A program made the translations under genes and the position numbers. Positions 30,739-43,739 of a DNA stretch of 64,000 nt are shown here, one piece after another. Origin of the DNA: Saccharum officinarum. Its lineage: Eukaryota; Streptophyta; Magnoliopsida; Poales; Poaceae. Each line of letters begins with the position of its first letter. Within the stretch, counting starts at the first letter, position 1. The stretch is from contig CM036231.1 in assembly GCA_020631735.1 (NCBI GenBank), positions 5,111,831-5,175,830 on the forward strand, read 5' to 3'. The notes beneath the pieces were generated by a model that saw only the letters and a list, made by a program, of their open reading frames with translations, made no database searches and was not told the origin of the DNA.

Positions 30739-33190
30739 TCAGCTTGGCCGAACGGCCTGCGGGCACTCTCCGCTGACGCTGCCATCACCACCGGCCGGAG
30801 GAGCAGGTGCCACGGAACGCGGGGCACGCTCATCAGCTACCGCCGTCTCGCTGGCCTTGCCGTTTCTCTTGCCGAAGGTTAGCAGCCGCTTGAGCCCGTT
30901 GACGGCGTCCATCGGTGACTGCACACTGCTCCTCGGGGTGGTCGGGGTTGGTGGTCGCTTCTCGGCACCTTCCACTTCCGTGCTCTTCGTCCCTGTCCGT
31001 GGCGAAGTGTTGGATTCCGTCGATTGCTCAGTGGCGCTGGGGAGCGGGGAGCCGGTGGCCGATGTGTCGAGCTCAGATCTTGGGGAGAAGGAAGACTGAA
31101 CGTTTGAGTACAGAGACTCAGAGCTCTCCCTTCGGAGCTCATCTTCTGCGTCAGCTGCTGGGGTTTCTCCGGCGACCTCATTGCTGCCAGTTGATTCCAT
31201 GGTGTCCTCGACATTGTCGCTGTCCTCCTTATTGTCAGTGTCAGATCGTGGCTCAGGCCCTGGACATGTCCCGACACCAGCCGATGCCTGAGGAGGCCTC
31301 GGAATGTGCTCATCACTGTCCTTCTTGATGTACACGTAGCTCGGCTCGGTGTCAGAGTCTCCGGTAATCTCTTCACTCCCGAACTTTTCTGAAGATTGAT
31401 CGACATATTCTTCTTGATTGCTTTTGTTGTCAGCATTTCCACAACTGGCCGGAGTAATCTCGCTGCTGTAAGGCAGGTTCCAATCCTTAGAAGGCGCTGA
31501 CGTGGGCTCGATGTCGTTGCCTGACGACCTCTTAACAAGAAACGGCTCGGGAGCGACGGCAGATGCCTTCCTGCGATCAGCGACAACCGTCTGCTCCCTG
31601 GAACAGGAACTGCTCCGCACCAAGGCTATGGCGTCGTCGGCGCGCGGCGACGGAATCCGTTCTTTGAGGTTGCTGCTTGCACCGTCGTAGGTCGACCGTG
31701 GGGGCAGGAACCGCGTCGGCCTGGGACTCTCACCGCCGACGGCGACGGAGGAGCAGCCGCGGTCCTTGAACATGCTCCTGCTCCGTGACAGCATCGTCGT
31801 CGTCCTCGGCCTAGGCGTGGCCGGTGATGCCGCCGCGGCCAACGCGGCGGACGGCGGCGGCGGCAGCCTGTTCTCCTTCCGTGGCGTGGCGGGTGCTTGC
31901 GCCTGCGCCTGCGGCTGCCCCGGTGCAGGTGCGCGTGCGGCGGACGCCGCCTGGGGTCGGGGGTGGACAGCCTCGGGCTCGGGTTGCCTGCCGCCAGCGA
32001 CGACGGCACACTGGTCCGGGGCCGTGCCAGCTTCGTGGCCGGCGGGTGACTCGGGTTGCCGCCCCGTGGCGTGACAGGGGTGGATGGCTTCACTTTCACC
32101 GCCAAGTTCCCGGGCTTCTGCGGCGGCTTAACTTGATCCTGAAATGGTTTTTGGCAGTAAATTTTTTAGCACTCGATCAACAATTCAAACAAAAACTAGT
32201 TTTTTTCGAGAATCCGAATGAATCTGTGTGTAATGGTTATATTGCGATCACAATTTTGTTTTATATTCAATAAATTTCCTGTAGGGCCTCACAACCCCTC
32301 CAGTTTCATAAAAAAAAATTTATGGTCATAAGATAGAAAGTAACTAGTGTATGCTGTTAGCTAAGTTTTCACTGGATGGCCATAGTAGATCAACTAAAAG
32401 ACGTAGATGGCGTGGAACATGCCAAGCCTCTTAACCAAAAGCCTTGATAGTTCAACTAATTAAACAACGGATCACAAGAAAGGCACAAAAGTATGCCTAC
32501 AGCGCAAGGATTAAGCAGCAGGAGGAAACGTGATAGTTGTTAGTTGCATCTTCCAAAAAGGTGTACAAAACAAATATTCTCGAGAACAGGCTCAAATATT
32601 TTGATTTGAAGAATCGTCAGAACAAAAATTGCGACAAGAAATGCAAGAAAAGGCCGGGCACCGTATGATTGGAAAACGATTCCATGCGAGCTGCAAGCCT
32701 GCAACTGCAAGGAAGGAAGCCAAAGAAAGAGGCGTTTGAACGCATTTTCGAGAGTTTACCTCTCTGGCGTGACTGGTGGCTGCTGCCGCGACCTCGCCGC
32801 CGTCATGGTCATCACCGCCGCCACGCCGGCTGCTGCCGCGCGAGCCGGTGCGGTCGAGGCGCGCCCAGAGCGCCTGCACCTCGGCCTCCTTGCGCTCCAT
32901 GCGCGCGCGCCACTCCTGGCGCAGCCGCTCGTCCCTCCTCCTCACGTATTCCTCGTACCTTCTCCCCTCCCGGCCGCATCCCCGACGCCCTCCTCGCCGC
33001 CACCGGCGCGACTGGCGACCTCGGCGACGGCATGCGCCCTCCTCTCGGCGAGGCGGCGCTTGTACCCGGCGAAGTCCCGCTCCAGCTCGGCCGCCTTCGC
33101 CCACAGGTGGTCCGTGCCCGCAGCGCCCGCGGTCTCCCTCGCGCGCACCATGGTCGTCGTCGTTGTAGCTGGAGCTCGCGACGACGGCAT
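30739..33190 (-). CDS. CIP7-like (COP1-interacting protein 7-like) gene, 2 exons, two apparent frame breaks
   Basis: On the minus strand, exon 1 runs 33190-32760 (ATG at 33190 or 33151) and exon 2 runs 32138-30739; the GT..AG intron joins in phase. Exon 1 encodes a charged coiled-coil region with YEEYVRRRDERLRQEWRA followed by RMERKEAEVQALWARLD, a pattern I associate with CIP7-like plant proteins. Exon 2 is Ser/Pro/Glu-rich and low complexity, and ends with the basic block GLKRLLTFGKRNGK. The frame shifts by one base near 32960-33000 and again near 31945-31990, both in very GC-rich sequence. These may be assembly errors or real pseudogenising changes. The assignment rests on motif style rather than a catalytic domain; function is unknown. 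Confidence 0.5.
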
Positions 33191-33581
33191 AGCTAGTCGC
33201 CGCCTTCGATCGCCTTGGCGTGATGGCGTCGTGCGCGCGCGGTTGCTTTTGCTAGCGTCGATGGTGAGCTAGGGGCGCTCCGCGCTCGCGCGGCTACGTG
33301 TGCGACGACGTGACACGGGGGTGGTGGGCTTTGTGCTTGGAGTTGGACGCGGTCGTGGGGGCACGGCACGGTTGGCGCGGCACGGCAGGGCCGGGCGGAA
33401 CATGACGAGCGCGTCTTGGTTGACGTGTGGCGCGCGCGCGCGCGCGGTGGATCGGCAGTTTCGTTTGGTGGGCCATGTGTTGGTGCCAAGCGGGTGGGCC
33501 GAGCCAGCACGATGGAAGTGGATTTCAGTTGCCAGTTTTGTCCGTATATCTGATATATCTATATTTATATGTATGTATATG
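33191..33581. other. Upstream flank of the CIP7-like gene
   Basis: A GC-rich flank with a CG-alternating patch (GCGCGCGCGCGCGCGCGG near 33430) changes sharply to AT-rich DNA at about 33530, where the Helitron array begins. It is the likely promoter side of the minus-strand gene. Confidence 0.4.
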
Positions 33582-36500
33582 AGTACCTAATAATAAAGAG
33601 ACAAAAATTTCTCTCCACCTATCTTTTTTCCGACCATCCCTAACTAACTTTGTGAATATAAAAATTGCTTATAGCCCTTCTCTTTATATAACTAGGAATC
33701 CTAATCCAATTAGATCTCTCCGATTTCGGGTGAATAGAAATCTTAATCCAAATACGAAAAATATAATAATATGGACAACTAAAATCTTAATTCAATTAGA
33801 TCTCACAAAAATCTCATAAAGAGAAAAGAAGGGTAGATTGTTTCGTTTCTTTTCTGTTCTTTTTTCACTTTTTCTGGTTTGTCTGTTTTTACTTGCTCTG
33901 AGTACGTGTTGCTTTACGTTCATTTGGACGCTTTTCACTTGATTCCGTATATGTTTTAATTTTTTTTCTATGGATATTTTCTAGAGTACATTCTAATTTT
34001 TGTCATGACTGTTTTCTATTTGGCTTCGAGTATGCTCAGAATTTTTTCTTGTGGATGTTTTTGACACTGGCTCGACTTTTCTGATTTTGTTTTCATTGTT
34101 TTCTCCTCCAGGTTTTTTTCATGTTCTAATAAATATAATAAGAATAAAAACAAACAACAAATAAGAGATCACAACCATTTTAATCTTTGACTCCTTAGGA
34201 AAAAATATTTTATCACTTAATTTAATTTTTGACTCAAACTCATGACCCGTGCTACAACTCACTATGTATTGGATCCTGTTGCAACGCACAGACATGTTTG
34301 CCAGTAAATTTTTTTTTGAATATGGACTAGCAAACGTACCTCGCGCTACAATGGGATTCAATATGCCTTGCGTTCAATTTTTTTATGATCGTCCATTCTA
34401 GTTGTTCTACCTCAGATAAACACAAATCGTGAGTATAAATTAACATAACAAATAGCGGATAGCGGGTCTGTAATGGATTGACATCTGCATCGCAGATATA
34501 TATAGCGGGTAGCGAGCACTACAGTGGACGTTAAGTTTTAGTAATGTTATCTGATAATCTCATATAATTTAGGTATATGTGTATATTAAAAATGACTTTT
34601 TTTACACATTTACAAATCAACTAAATACAAACTAATGATAGACTAATAAACATATAGCTTAAATAGTGTAAATAGAATCTAATTGTATTCGAAGAGTAAT
34701 ATAACTTAAATTAAGAGTGCACTAGTTATATTTTGGATTTTCTATACCTAATAATAAAAAGGAAAATTTCGCTCCACCTATTTTTTGGTCTGGCCATCCC
34801 TTAACTAACTTTGTTAACGTGGAAAACCGCCTGTAGCCCTTCTCTTTATATAACTAGGAATACTAATCCAATTAGATCTCTTCGATTTCGGGTGAATAGG
34901 AATCTTAATCCAATTAGAAAAATATAATAATATGTATAACTAGGAATCTTAATCCAATTAGATCTCTCCAACTCTGAGTAACCGGAATAAGAATCTTAAT
35001 CCAAATACAAAAATATAAGAGCAGAAATCTAATAAAGAGGAAAGAAGGGCATAATTTCTTTGTTTCGTTTCTTTTCTGTTCTTTTTTTTTCACTTTTTCT
35101 GGTTTGTTCATTTTTACTTGCTCCGAGTACGTGTTGCTTTACATTCATTTGGACGTTTTTTACTTGGCTTCGCATATGTGCTGATTTTTTTTCTGTGGCT
35201 ATTTTCTAGAGTACATTCTAATATAACTTAAATTAAGAATGAACTAATTATACTTTGGATTTTCAATACCTAATAATAAAGAGATAAAATTTTACTCCAC
35301 CTATTTTTTGTCCGGCCATCCCTTAACTAACTTTGTTAACGTGGAAAACCGCTTGCAGCCCTTCTCTTTATATAACTAGGAATACTAATCCAATTAGATC
35401 TCTTTGATTTTAGATGAATAGGAATCTTAATCCAAATAGTAAAAATATAATAATATGGATAACTAGGAATATTAGTCCAATTAGATCTCTCCAACTCTGA
35501 GTAACCGGAATAAGAATCTTAATCCAAATGCAAAAATATAAGAATAGAAATATAATAAAGAGAAAAGACATAATTTCTTTGTTTCGTTTCTTTTACGTTC
35601 TTTTTCACTTTTTCTGGTTTGTCCGTTTTTACTTGCTCTGAGTACGTGTTACTTTATGTTTATTTGGACGCTTTTTACTTGGCTCCGTATATGTTCTGAT
35701 TTTTTCTGTGGCTATTTTTAGAGTACATTTCAATTTTTGTCATGACTGTTTTCTACTTGGTTTTAAGTATGCTCAGAATTTTTTCTCATGAATGTTTCTG
35801 ACACTAGCTCGACTTTTCTGATTTTGTTTTCATTGTTTTCTCCACCTAGTTTTTTCATGTTCTAATAAATATAATAAAAGTAAAAAGAAACAACAAATAA
35901 GATATCATAACCATTTTAATCTTTGACTCCTTAGAAAACAAAGATTTTTACCACTAAGTTAATTTAATTTTTTGACTCAAACTCATGACCCGTGCTGCAT
36001 CTCGCTACGTATTGGATCACATTGCAAAGTACGAGCATGTTTTCTAGTAATAAAAAATTTAAATATGGACTAGCAAACGTACCTCGTGCAGTCGTGCTAC
36101 AATGGGATTCAATATGCCTTGGATTCAAATATTTTATGATCGTCCATTCTAGTTGTTCTAGCTCAGATAAACACAAATCATAAATATAGATCAATATAAC
36201 AAATAGCGGATAGCGAGTTTGTAATGGATTGATGTCTGCATCGCAGACATATATAGCGGGTAGCGGGCACTATAGTGGACGTTAAGTTTCAGTAACATTA
36301 TCTGATAATCTCATACAATTTAGGTATATGTGTATATTTAAAATGATTTTTTACACATTAACAAATCAACTAAATAAAAACTAATGATAGACTAATAAAC
36401 ATATAACTTAAATAATGTAAATAGAATCTAATTGTATTCGAAGAGTTGATTCACGATCAAATATAACTTAAATTAAGAATGAACTAGTTATATTTTCGAT

Positions 36501-37737
36501 TTTTTTTACCTAATAATAAAGAGACAAAATTTTTCTCCATCTATTTTTTGGTCCAGCCATCCCTTAACTAACTTTGTGAATGTGGAAAACCCCTGTAGTC
36601 CTTCTCTTTATATAACTAGAAATACTAATCCAATTAGATCTCTCCGATTTTGGGTGAATAAGAATCTAATCCATATAGGAAAAAAATAATAATATGGATA
36701 CTTAGAAATCCTTATCCAATTAAATCTCTCAAACTCCGAGTAACTGGAATAAGAATCTTAATCCAAATGCAAAAATAGAACAATAGAAATCTAATAAAAA
36801 AAAGAATGGTAGACTTTTTTTGGTTTGTTTCGTTTCTGTTTTTTTTTTCACTTTTTTTGGTTTATCCGTTTTTACTTGTTCCGAGTACATGTTGCTTTAC
36901 GTTTATTTGGATGCTTTTCACTTGGCTCCGTATATGTTTTGCTTTTTTCCGTTGCTGTTTTCTAGAGTATATTCCAATATTTGTCATGACTGTTTTCTAC
37001 TTAGCTTCGAGTATGCTCATAATTTTTTCTCGTGGATGTTTTAACACTAGCTCGACTTTTTTGATTTTGTTTTCATTGTTTTCTCCACCAGGTTTTTTTC
37101 GTGTTCTAATAAATATAATAAGAATAAAAACAAACAACAAATAAGAGATCATAGTCATTTTAATCTTTGACTCCTTAGGAAAAAATGTTTTTACCACTAA
37201 GTTAATTTAATTTTTGACTCAAACTCATGACCCATGCTACAACTAACTACGTATTGGTTCCCGTTGCAACACACGGACATGCTTGCTAGTAATAAAAATT
37301 TTGAATACGGACTAGCAAACGTACCTCGCGCTGCAATGGGATTCAATATGCCTTGCGTTCAATTTTTTTATGATCGTCCATTCTAGTTGTTCTAGCTCAG
37401 ATAAACACAAATCGAGAGCATAGATCAATATAATAAATAGCGGATAGCGGGTCTGTAATGGATTGACGTCTGCATCATAGATATATATAGCGGGTAGCGG
37501 GCACTATAGCGGACGTTAAGTTTTAGTAACATTATCTGATAATCTCATATAATTTAGGTATATGTGTATATTAAAAATGACTTTTTTACACAATAACAAA
37601 TTAACTAGATACAAACCAATGATAGATTAATAAACATATAACTTAAATAGTGTAAATGGAATCTAATTGTATTCGAAGAGTCGATTCACGATCAAATATA
37701 ACTTAAATTAAGAATGAACTAGTTATATTTTGGATTG

Positions 37738-38513
37738 TCTATACCTAATAATAAAGAGACAATTTTTCTCTACCTATTTTTTGGTCCAGCCATCCCTTAA
37801 CTAACTTTATGAACATGGAAAACCGCCTATAACCTTTCTCTTTATATATCTAGGAATTCTAATCCAATTAAATTTCTAGTGAATATGAATCTTAATCCAA
37901 ATATTAAAATACAATAATATGGATAATTAGGAATCTTAATCCAATTAGATCTCTCTACTCTGAGTAACCGAAATAAGAATTTTAATCCAAATGCAAAAAT
38001 AGAAGAACAGAAATCTAATAAAGAGAAAAGGAGGGCATAATTTTTTTGTATCGTTTCTTTTCTATTCTTTTTTCACATTTTCTGGTTTGTTCGTTTTTAC
38101 TTGCTCCGAGTACGTATTGCTTTATGTTCATTTGGACGTTTTTCACTTGGCTCTACATATGTTTTGATTTTTTCTGTGGCTATTTTCTAGAGTACATTCC
38201 AATTTTATCATGACTATTTTCTACTTGGTTTTGAGTATGCTCAGAATTTTTTCTCGTGCATGTTTTTGACACTAGCTTGACTTTTCTAATTTTGTTTTCA
38301 TTGTTTTCTCCACCTAGTTTTTTCGTGTTCTAATAAATATAATAAGAGTAAAAACAAACAACAAATAAGAGATCACAACCATTTTAATCTTTGACTCCTT
38401 AGGAAATAAAGTTTTTTACCACTAAGTTAATTTAATTTTGACTCAACTCACAACCCGTGCTACAACTCACTACGTATTGGATCCTATTGCAACGCACCGA
38501 CATGTTTACTAGT
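37738..38513 (+). mobile_element. Helitron-like body, best-preserved array copy
   Basis: It starts TCTATACCTAATAATAAAG (5' TC) and ends CTAGT at 38509-38513 (3' CTRR-type end) preceded by GCAACGCACCGACATG. These are the terminal features of grass Helitrons. It is non-autonomous; there is no Rep/helicase. Confidence 0.65.
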
Positions 38514-38765
38514 AATAAAAATTTGAATATGGACTAGCAAACATACCTTGCGCTGCAATGGGATTCAATATGCCTTGGATTCAAGTATTTTATGATTGTC
38601 CATTCTAATTGTTCTAGCTCAGATAAACACAAATCATGAGTATAGATCAATATAACAAATAGCGGATAGCGGGTCTGTAACGGATTGATGTCTGCATCGC
38701 AGATATATATAGCGGGTAGCGGGCACTATAGTGGACGTTAAGTTTCAATAACATTATCTGATAAT

Positions 38766-41700
38766 ACAACAACAACAAAAGCGTTTTAGTCCCAAGCAAG
38801 TTGGGGTAGGCTAGAGTTCAAACTCAACATGAGCCCCTAGTCACGATTCAGGTACGTCGATACCTGCTTTCCAAGCACTCTTATCCAAACAAAGATCTCT
38901 AGGTATATCCCAACCCATTAAATCTCTTTTTATTGCCTCCTCCATGCCAGTTTCGGTCTTCCTCTACCTCTCCTCACATTGGTATCTCGACTTAGGATTC
39001 CACAATGCACTGGTGCCTTTGAAAGTCTCCTTTGGACATGGCCAAACCACCTCAACCTATATTGAACAAGCTTTTCTTCAATTGGTGCTACCCCTAGACG
39101 GTCATGCATATTATCGTTCCGAACTCGGTCCATCCTTATGTGACCACAAATCCATCACAACATATGCATTTTCGCGACACTTAGTTGTTGGACATGTTGT
39201 CTTTTTGTAGGCCACCATTATGCTCTATACAACATAGCGGTCTAATCGTTGTTCTATAAAACTTGCCTTTAAGCTTTTGTGGTACCTCTTGTCACAAAGA
39301 ATGCCAGATGCTTGGTGCACTTCATCCACCGTGCTTTGATCCTATGGCAAACGTCTGCATCAATATCTCCATCCTTCTGTAGCATCGATCCTAGATAGTG
39401 GAAGGTATCTTTGTTAGGCACCACTTGACCTTCCAAACTCACATCTCCCTCCTCATGTGTAGTGTTGCCATAGTCGCATCTCATGTATTCTGTTTGTAGA
39501 ACTTACTCTAAAACCTTTGGACTCAAGGGTCTACCGCCACAACTCAGTTTCCTATTAACTCCTGCCTGACTTTCATCAATTAGCACTACATTGTCTGCAA
39601 AAAGCATACACCAAGTCACTTCGTCCATTACCAAGGCAAAGAGATACGGGCTCAAGGCTGACCCTTGATGAAGTCCTATTTTAATCGGGAAGTAATCCGT
39701 GTTACCATCATTTGTCCAAACACTAGTCATGGCATTGTTGTACATGTCCTTAATGAGGGTTACATACTTTGTTGGGACTTTATTTTGTCCAATGCCCATC
39801 ACATAACATTTCTTGGTATCCTATCATAAGCTTTCTCCAAGTTAGTGAAAACCATGTGTAGGTCCTTCTTTGGCTCCCTGAACCGCTTCATAACTTGTCT
39901 AATTAAAAAATTACTTCTATGGTTGAGCTTCCAGGCATGAAACTAAATTGATTCGTAGATATCCATGTCATTCCTCGCAATCGATGCTTGATAACTCTCT
40001 CCTACAGTTTCATCGTGTGGCTCATCAACTTAATTCCCTTATAATTAGTGCAACTTTGGATGTCTCCCTTGTTCTTGTAGATTGGTACCAATATGCTTCT
40101 CTTCACTCCTCAGGCATCTTGTTCGATCGATAGATATTGTTGAACAGCTTTGTTAGCCATACTATAGCTAAATCCCTAAGACACCTCCACACCTTGATTG
40201 GAATACCATCAGGGCTCATCGCTTTACCTACTTTCATCCTTTTTAGAGCTTCCCTAACCTCTGCACTTGGATCCTACGCACAAAGCGCCTGTTGGTGTCC
40301 TCAAAAGAGTCATCCAACCGAACGGTGGAGTTCTCATTCTCCCCATTGAATAGCTTATCAAAATACTCTCGCCATCTATGTCTGATCTCATCCTCCTTCA
40401 CCAAGAGCTGCTCCCTCTCATCCTTAATGCACTTGACTTGGTTGAAGTCCCTTGTCTTTCTATCATGAGCCCTAGCCATCCTATAGATATCCTTCTCTCC
40501 TTCCTTCGTATTCAGACATTGATAAAGACCCTCATAAGCCCACCCCTTCGCCTCTCCCACCGCTCGTTTTGCAGTCTTCTTTGCCACTTTGTACTTCTCT
40601 ATATTGTCTGCACACCGATCTTGGTACAAGCGCTTGTAGCATTCCTTCTTTTCCTTGATAGCCTTTTACACATCTTCATTCCACCACCAAGCGTCTTTCA
40701 AGTCGCATCCACTTCCTTTGGTCACTCCAAGTACCTCTGCCGTAACCTTCTGAATGCGTGTTGCCATATTCTCCCACATGTTATTTGCATCGCCTTCGTC
40801 CTTCTAAGGGCCCTCTTCAATAACTCTTTCCTTGAAGACCTTTGATGCTTCCCCTTCTAGTTTCCACCACTTTATTCTTGCAATCTTGGCTTGTTTAACC
40901 CTACGGGCTCATACCAGAAAGCGGAAGTCAGCCACCACTAGCTTGTGCTGGGAAACCACGCATTCACCGGGTATCACCTTACAATCCACACAAGCACGTC
41001 TATCCCCCTTCTTGTAAGAACAAAGTCGATCTGACTAGAGGAATGCCCGATCCTATAGGTCACCAAATAGGACTCCCTCTTCCTAAAGGAAGTGTTGGCT
41101 ATCATCAGATCAAAAGCCATAGCAAATTCTAGGACATCCTCTCACTCTTGGTTCCTACTACCATAGCCGAAACCTCCATGAGCCACCTCAAAACCTGCAC
41201 TAGTAGAACCTACATGGCCATTAAGGTCGCCTCCTATGAAGAGCTTCTCGCTACTAGGTACCACTCTAACCAAGCCATCCAAGTCTTCCCAGAACTGCCT
41301 CTTAGCACTCTCATTATGGCCTACTTGGGGAGCATATGCACTAATTATGTTTAAGACCATATCACTATTGACCAGTTTGACTAATATGATCCTATCCCCT
41401 TGCCTTCTCACCTCCACCACCCCATCCTTGAGGCTCTTATCAATCAAAACTCTACTCCATTTATATTTGAAGTTGTCCCTGTGTACCAGAGCTTGAAGCC
41501 GGTATTGTCCACCTCCTTCGCCTTCTGTCCCTTCCATTTAGTCTCTTGGACGCACAAGATATTTACCCACCTCCTAACCGTTGTATCCACTAACTCTCTT
41601 AATTTACCCATAAGGGACCCTACGTTCTAGCTACCTAAACGAATCCTAGTTGGCTCGACTAGCTTCCTTACCCTTCACACCCGTCGAGACTGTGTGTACT

Positions 41701-41961
41701 AGAGCTTGAAGACCCTTGCTCATTTTCCACCACATCTGGGCACCGATGTGGCGTGCCACTGAGGATGAGACGACCCGATCCTTGCTCACTTGACACCGTG
41801 TCTAGATCATGACACGACGCGTCACGGGGTGACAACCCGGCCCTTGCTTATTTAACACCATACCCTGGTTCTGACATGGCGCGTCGCTAAGAGGGTTACG
41901 CCCCAACAGATTCTTTTGGGTTTCATCTCCATAAGAGTAGCTAAGTTTTTACATTGGCTCG
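38766..41961 (-). mobile_element. RTE-clade LINE (3.2 kb) with 8-bp TSD
   Basis: The element is flanked by CTGATAAT at 38758-38765 and 41962-41969. On the minus strand it ends in a (GTT)n tail (ACAACAACAAC on the plus strand at 38766). It includes an apurinic-endonuclease-like part (IISAYAPQVG, LFIGGDLNGHVG, about 41537-41142) and RT parts ([19 protein letters not shown], about 39700-39610). Host sequence on both sides joins exactly to the uninterrupted array units. Confidence 0.9.
38930..41537 (-). pseudogene. Decayed RTE LINE endonuclease/RT coding region
   Basis: Coding similarity to the LINE at 17154 is broken into at least five open pieces (41537-41142, 40629-40243, 39802-39503, 39484-39269, 39133-38930) by stops and frameshifts. 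It is much more decayed than the intronic copy. Confidence 0.85.
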
Positions 41962-42265
41962 CTGATAATCTCATATAATTTAGGTATATGTGTATATTAA
42001 AAATGACATTTTTACATATTAACAAATCAACAAATACAAACTAATGATAGACTAATAAACATATAACTTAAATAGTGTAAATAGAATCTAATTGTATTCG
42101 AGAGAGTTGATTCACGATCAAATACAACTTAAATTAAGAATGAACTAGTTATATTTTGGATTTGGGCCGCTATAGCAGACTGCTACGTGAAATAATAGCC
42201 GCTACAGCGGTTAGCTGTGCCAAATAGTGAGTGCTAAATTCCAACCACTATATGCAAGCCGCTAT

Positions 42266-42746
42266 CACTACTACAAAAATGATTCTTTGCGAGGGCGGTG
42301 GCCTTTTAAGATTGCTGAGGATTTTGCGACATTTTTATTTACAAGGCGGTCAAGAATTAACTAACCTCACAAAAGGTATTTAGGAGGTAATCATTTTATT
42401 TACCAAGGCGATAAAAAATGTTCTGCCATGGTAAATCATTTATGGAGACATACATTTATAAGCGTCCACCTCCGTAAATTAGGCCCAACACTAACCCATG
42501 GGAAGCCCACCACCACCCTCGACTATATAAACAACACTCAACCCTAGCTCAGTGTCAAGCACCCTCAGCCGCGCCCTCAGCCCCATGCGCGCCTATCCTC
42601 TTCCTCTAAAGCGTGGGCACCTCCTCTCCTCTATCTCTCGCGCCCTCAGCCACCCTCAGTGGCTCCTCTCCCTCTCCCATGCGACGCTTGGGCTCTTCTC
42701 TCCCTCTCTATCTTTTCGCTCACGGAGCATGGGGGCCGGCGGCGAT
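42266..42746 (+). mobile_element. CACTA (En/Spm) transposon left end
   Basis: CACTACTACAAAAATG at 42266 is a classic CACTA terminal repeat. Subterminal AGGCGGT-type motifs follow (42294, 42341, 42397). Further in are a TATATAA (42523) and a CT-rich leader. The element runs into the gap and no right end is visible after it. Confidence 0.75.
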
Positions 42747-42846
42747 NNNNNNNNNNNNNNNNNNNNNNNNNNNNNNNNNNNNNNNNNNNNNNNNNNNNNN
42801 NNNNNNNNNNNNNNNNNNNNNNNNNNNNNNNNNNNNNNNNNNNNNN
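42747..42846. other. Assembly gap (100 N)
   Basis: Exactly 100 N bases, a conventional gap of unknown true length. It probably hides the rest of the CACTA element. Confidence 0.95.
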
Positions 42847-43120
42847 ACTTGTGATTGGGGTTGTTTAGAGCTATATTAACTGGCACAGAACTGCTAAGTT
42901 CATTTAACAGAGAAGAGTATCTATTGTATTAAAAATGTTTGGACACATCACTCATAAAACATCACTCTTCAAGTATGTCCAACATGCCTAATATATTATG
43001 TTAATTTTTAAGTTGATGGTACTTTTAATCAGTGAGACCATATAACTAATCTTGGGTGTTGGCTTCCTCCTTTCAGTTTCCATTCTTTCTATTTGCTCCT
43101 ATTAGGAATATACCAACAAT

Positions 43121-43347
43121 TAAGGATGAAAACAGTCGGAAACGGTCGAAAACGGACTTACGATATAGAAAAACGAAAATGGTCGGTTCGGGATATTTCT
43201 ACATTTAGCAATTAAAGAGTAAAAAAATGGTTGAAAATGGTTGTGAAACCAATTGAAACTGACAATTTTTCATGTTAAAAAACGGTTCATAATATAAGAA
43301 AACGAAAACGGTCAATTCGGAATATTTCTGTTCCGTTTTCATCCCCA
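43121..43347. mobile_element. hAT MITE with 8-bp TSD
   Basis: CCAACAAT occurs at 43113-43120 and 43348-43355. The ends TAAGGATGAAAAC and GTTTTCATCCCCA are inverted. Internally it repeats AACGGTCGAAAACGG-like motifs. Confidence 0.85.
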
Positions 43348-43708
43348 CCAACAATACTATAAATGCATACCTTGATGATTGCAAATCATCAATAAGAATT
43401 TTAACCATGCACAAAATTCAATTGTAGTATTGACATTCCGAACATCACGCTTGCATTATCGTTTTTTAACAATACAACACGTTTATGCTTAAATTATTAG
43501 GGTATTATTTATTTTCGTTGCAACGTACGAAAAGGTCTATATATATGGTAGAATTGGTGAACATGCGGCGGCGCGCTCTCTGTGACCGTGTTAATTTCAT
43601 GAATTTTGCTTTTTGGATTAAATTTCACTTTAACGTTGGTATTTAATTTTATAGTATTGTTATCTTATCGTGCGATCCGTATGTTTTTAAGTATAAAAAT
43701 TTAGTTAT

Positions 43709-43739
43709 CCCGTAGCAACGCACGGGCACGCTACCTAGT
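43709..43739 (+). mobile_element. Helitron 3' terminus
   Basis: CCCGTAGCAACGCACGGG forms the terminal hairpin and CTAGT at 43735-43739 the 3' end. The matching 5' end was not assigned. Confidence 0.75.

Larger units (their letters stand above)
33582..42162 (+). repeat. Tandem array of ~1.2 kb Helitron-containing units (5 copies)
   Basis: Units start at 33582, 34741, 35263, 36505 and 37738, each with TACCTAATAATAAAG. Full units are 1159-1242 bp; the second is cut to 522 bp, and the fifth is about 1220 bp once the LINE is removed. Each full unit has a ~775 bp body ending in a GTTGCAACGCACNGACATG...CTAGT-type terminus and a ~455 bp spacer (GGACTAGCAAACGTACC... to ...GAACTAGTTATATTTTGG). No coding capacity is seen. 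Confidence 0.8.

Noticed and set aside
33582..42162. Centromeric or simple satellite interpretation of the tandem array
   Set aside because: Units carry Helitron ends, differ in length and number only five; this does not resemble a high-copy satellite.
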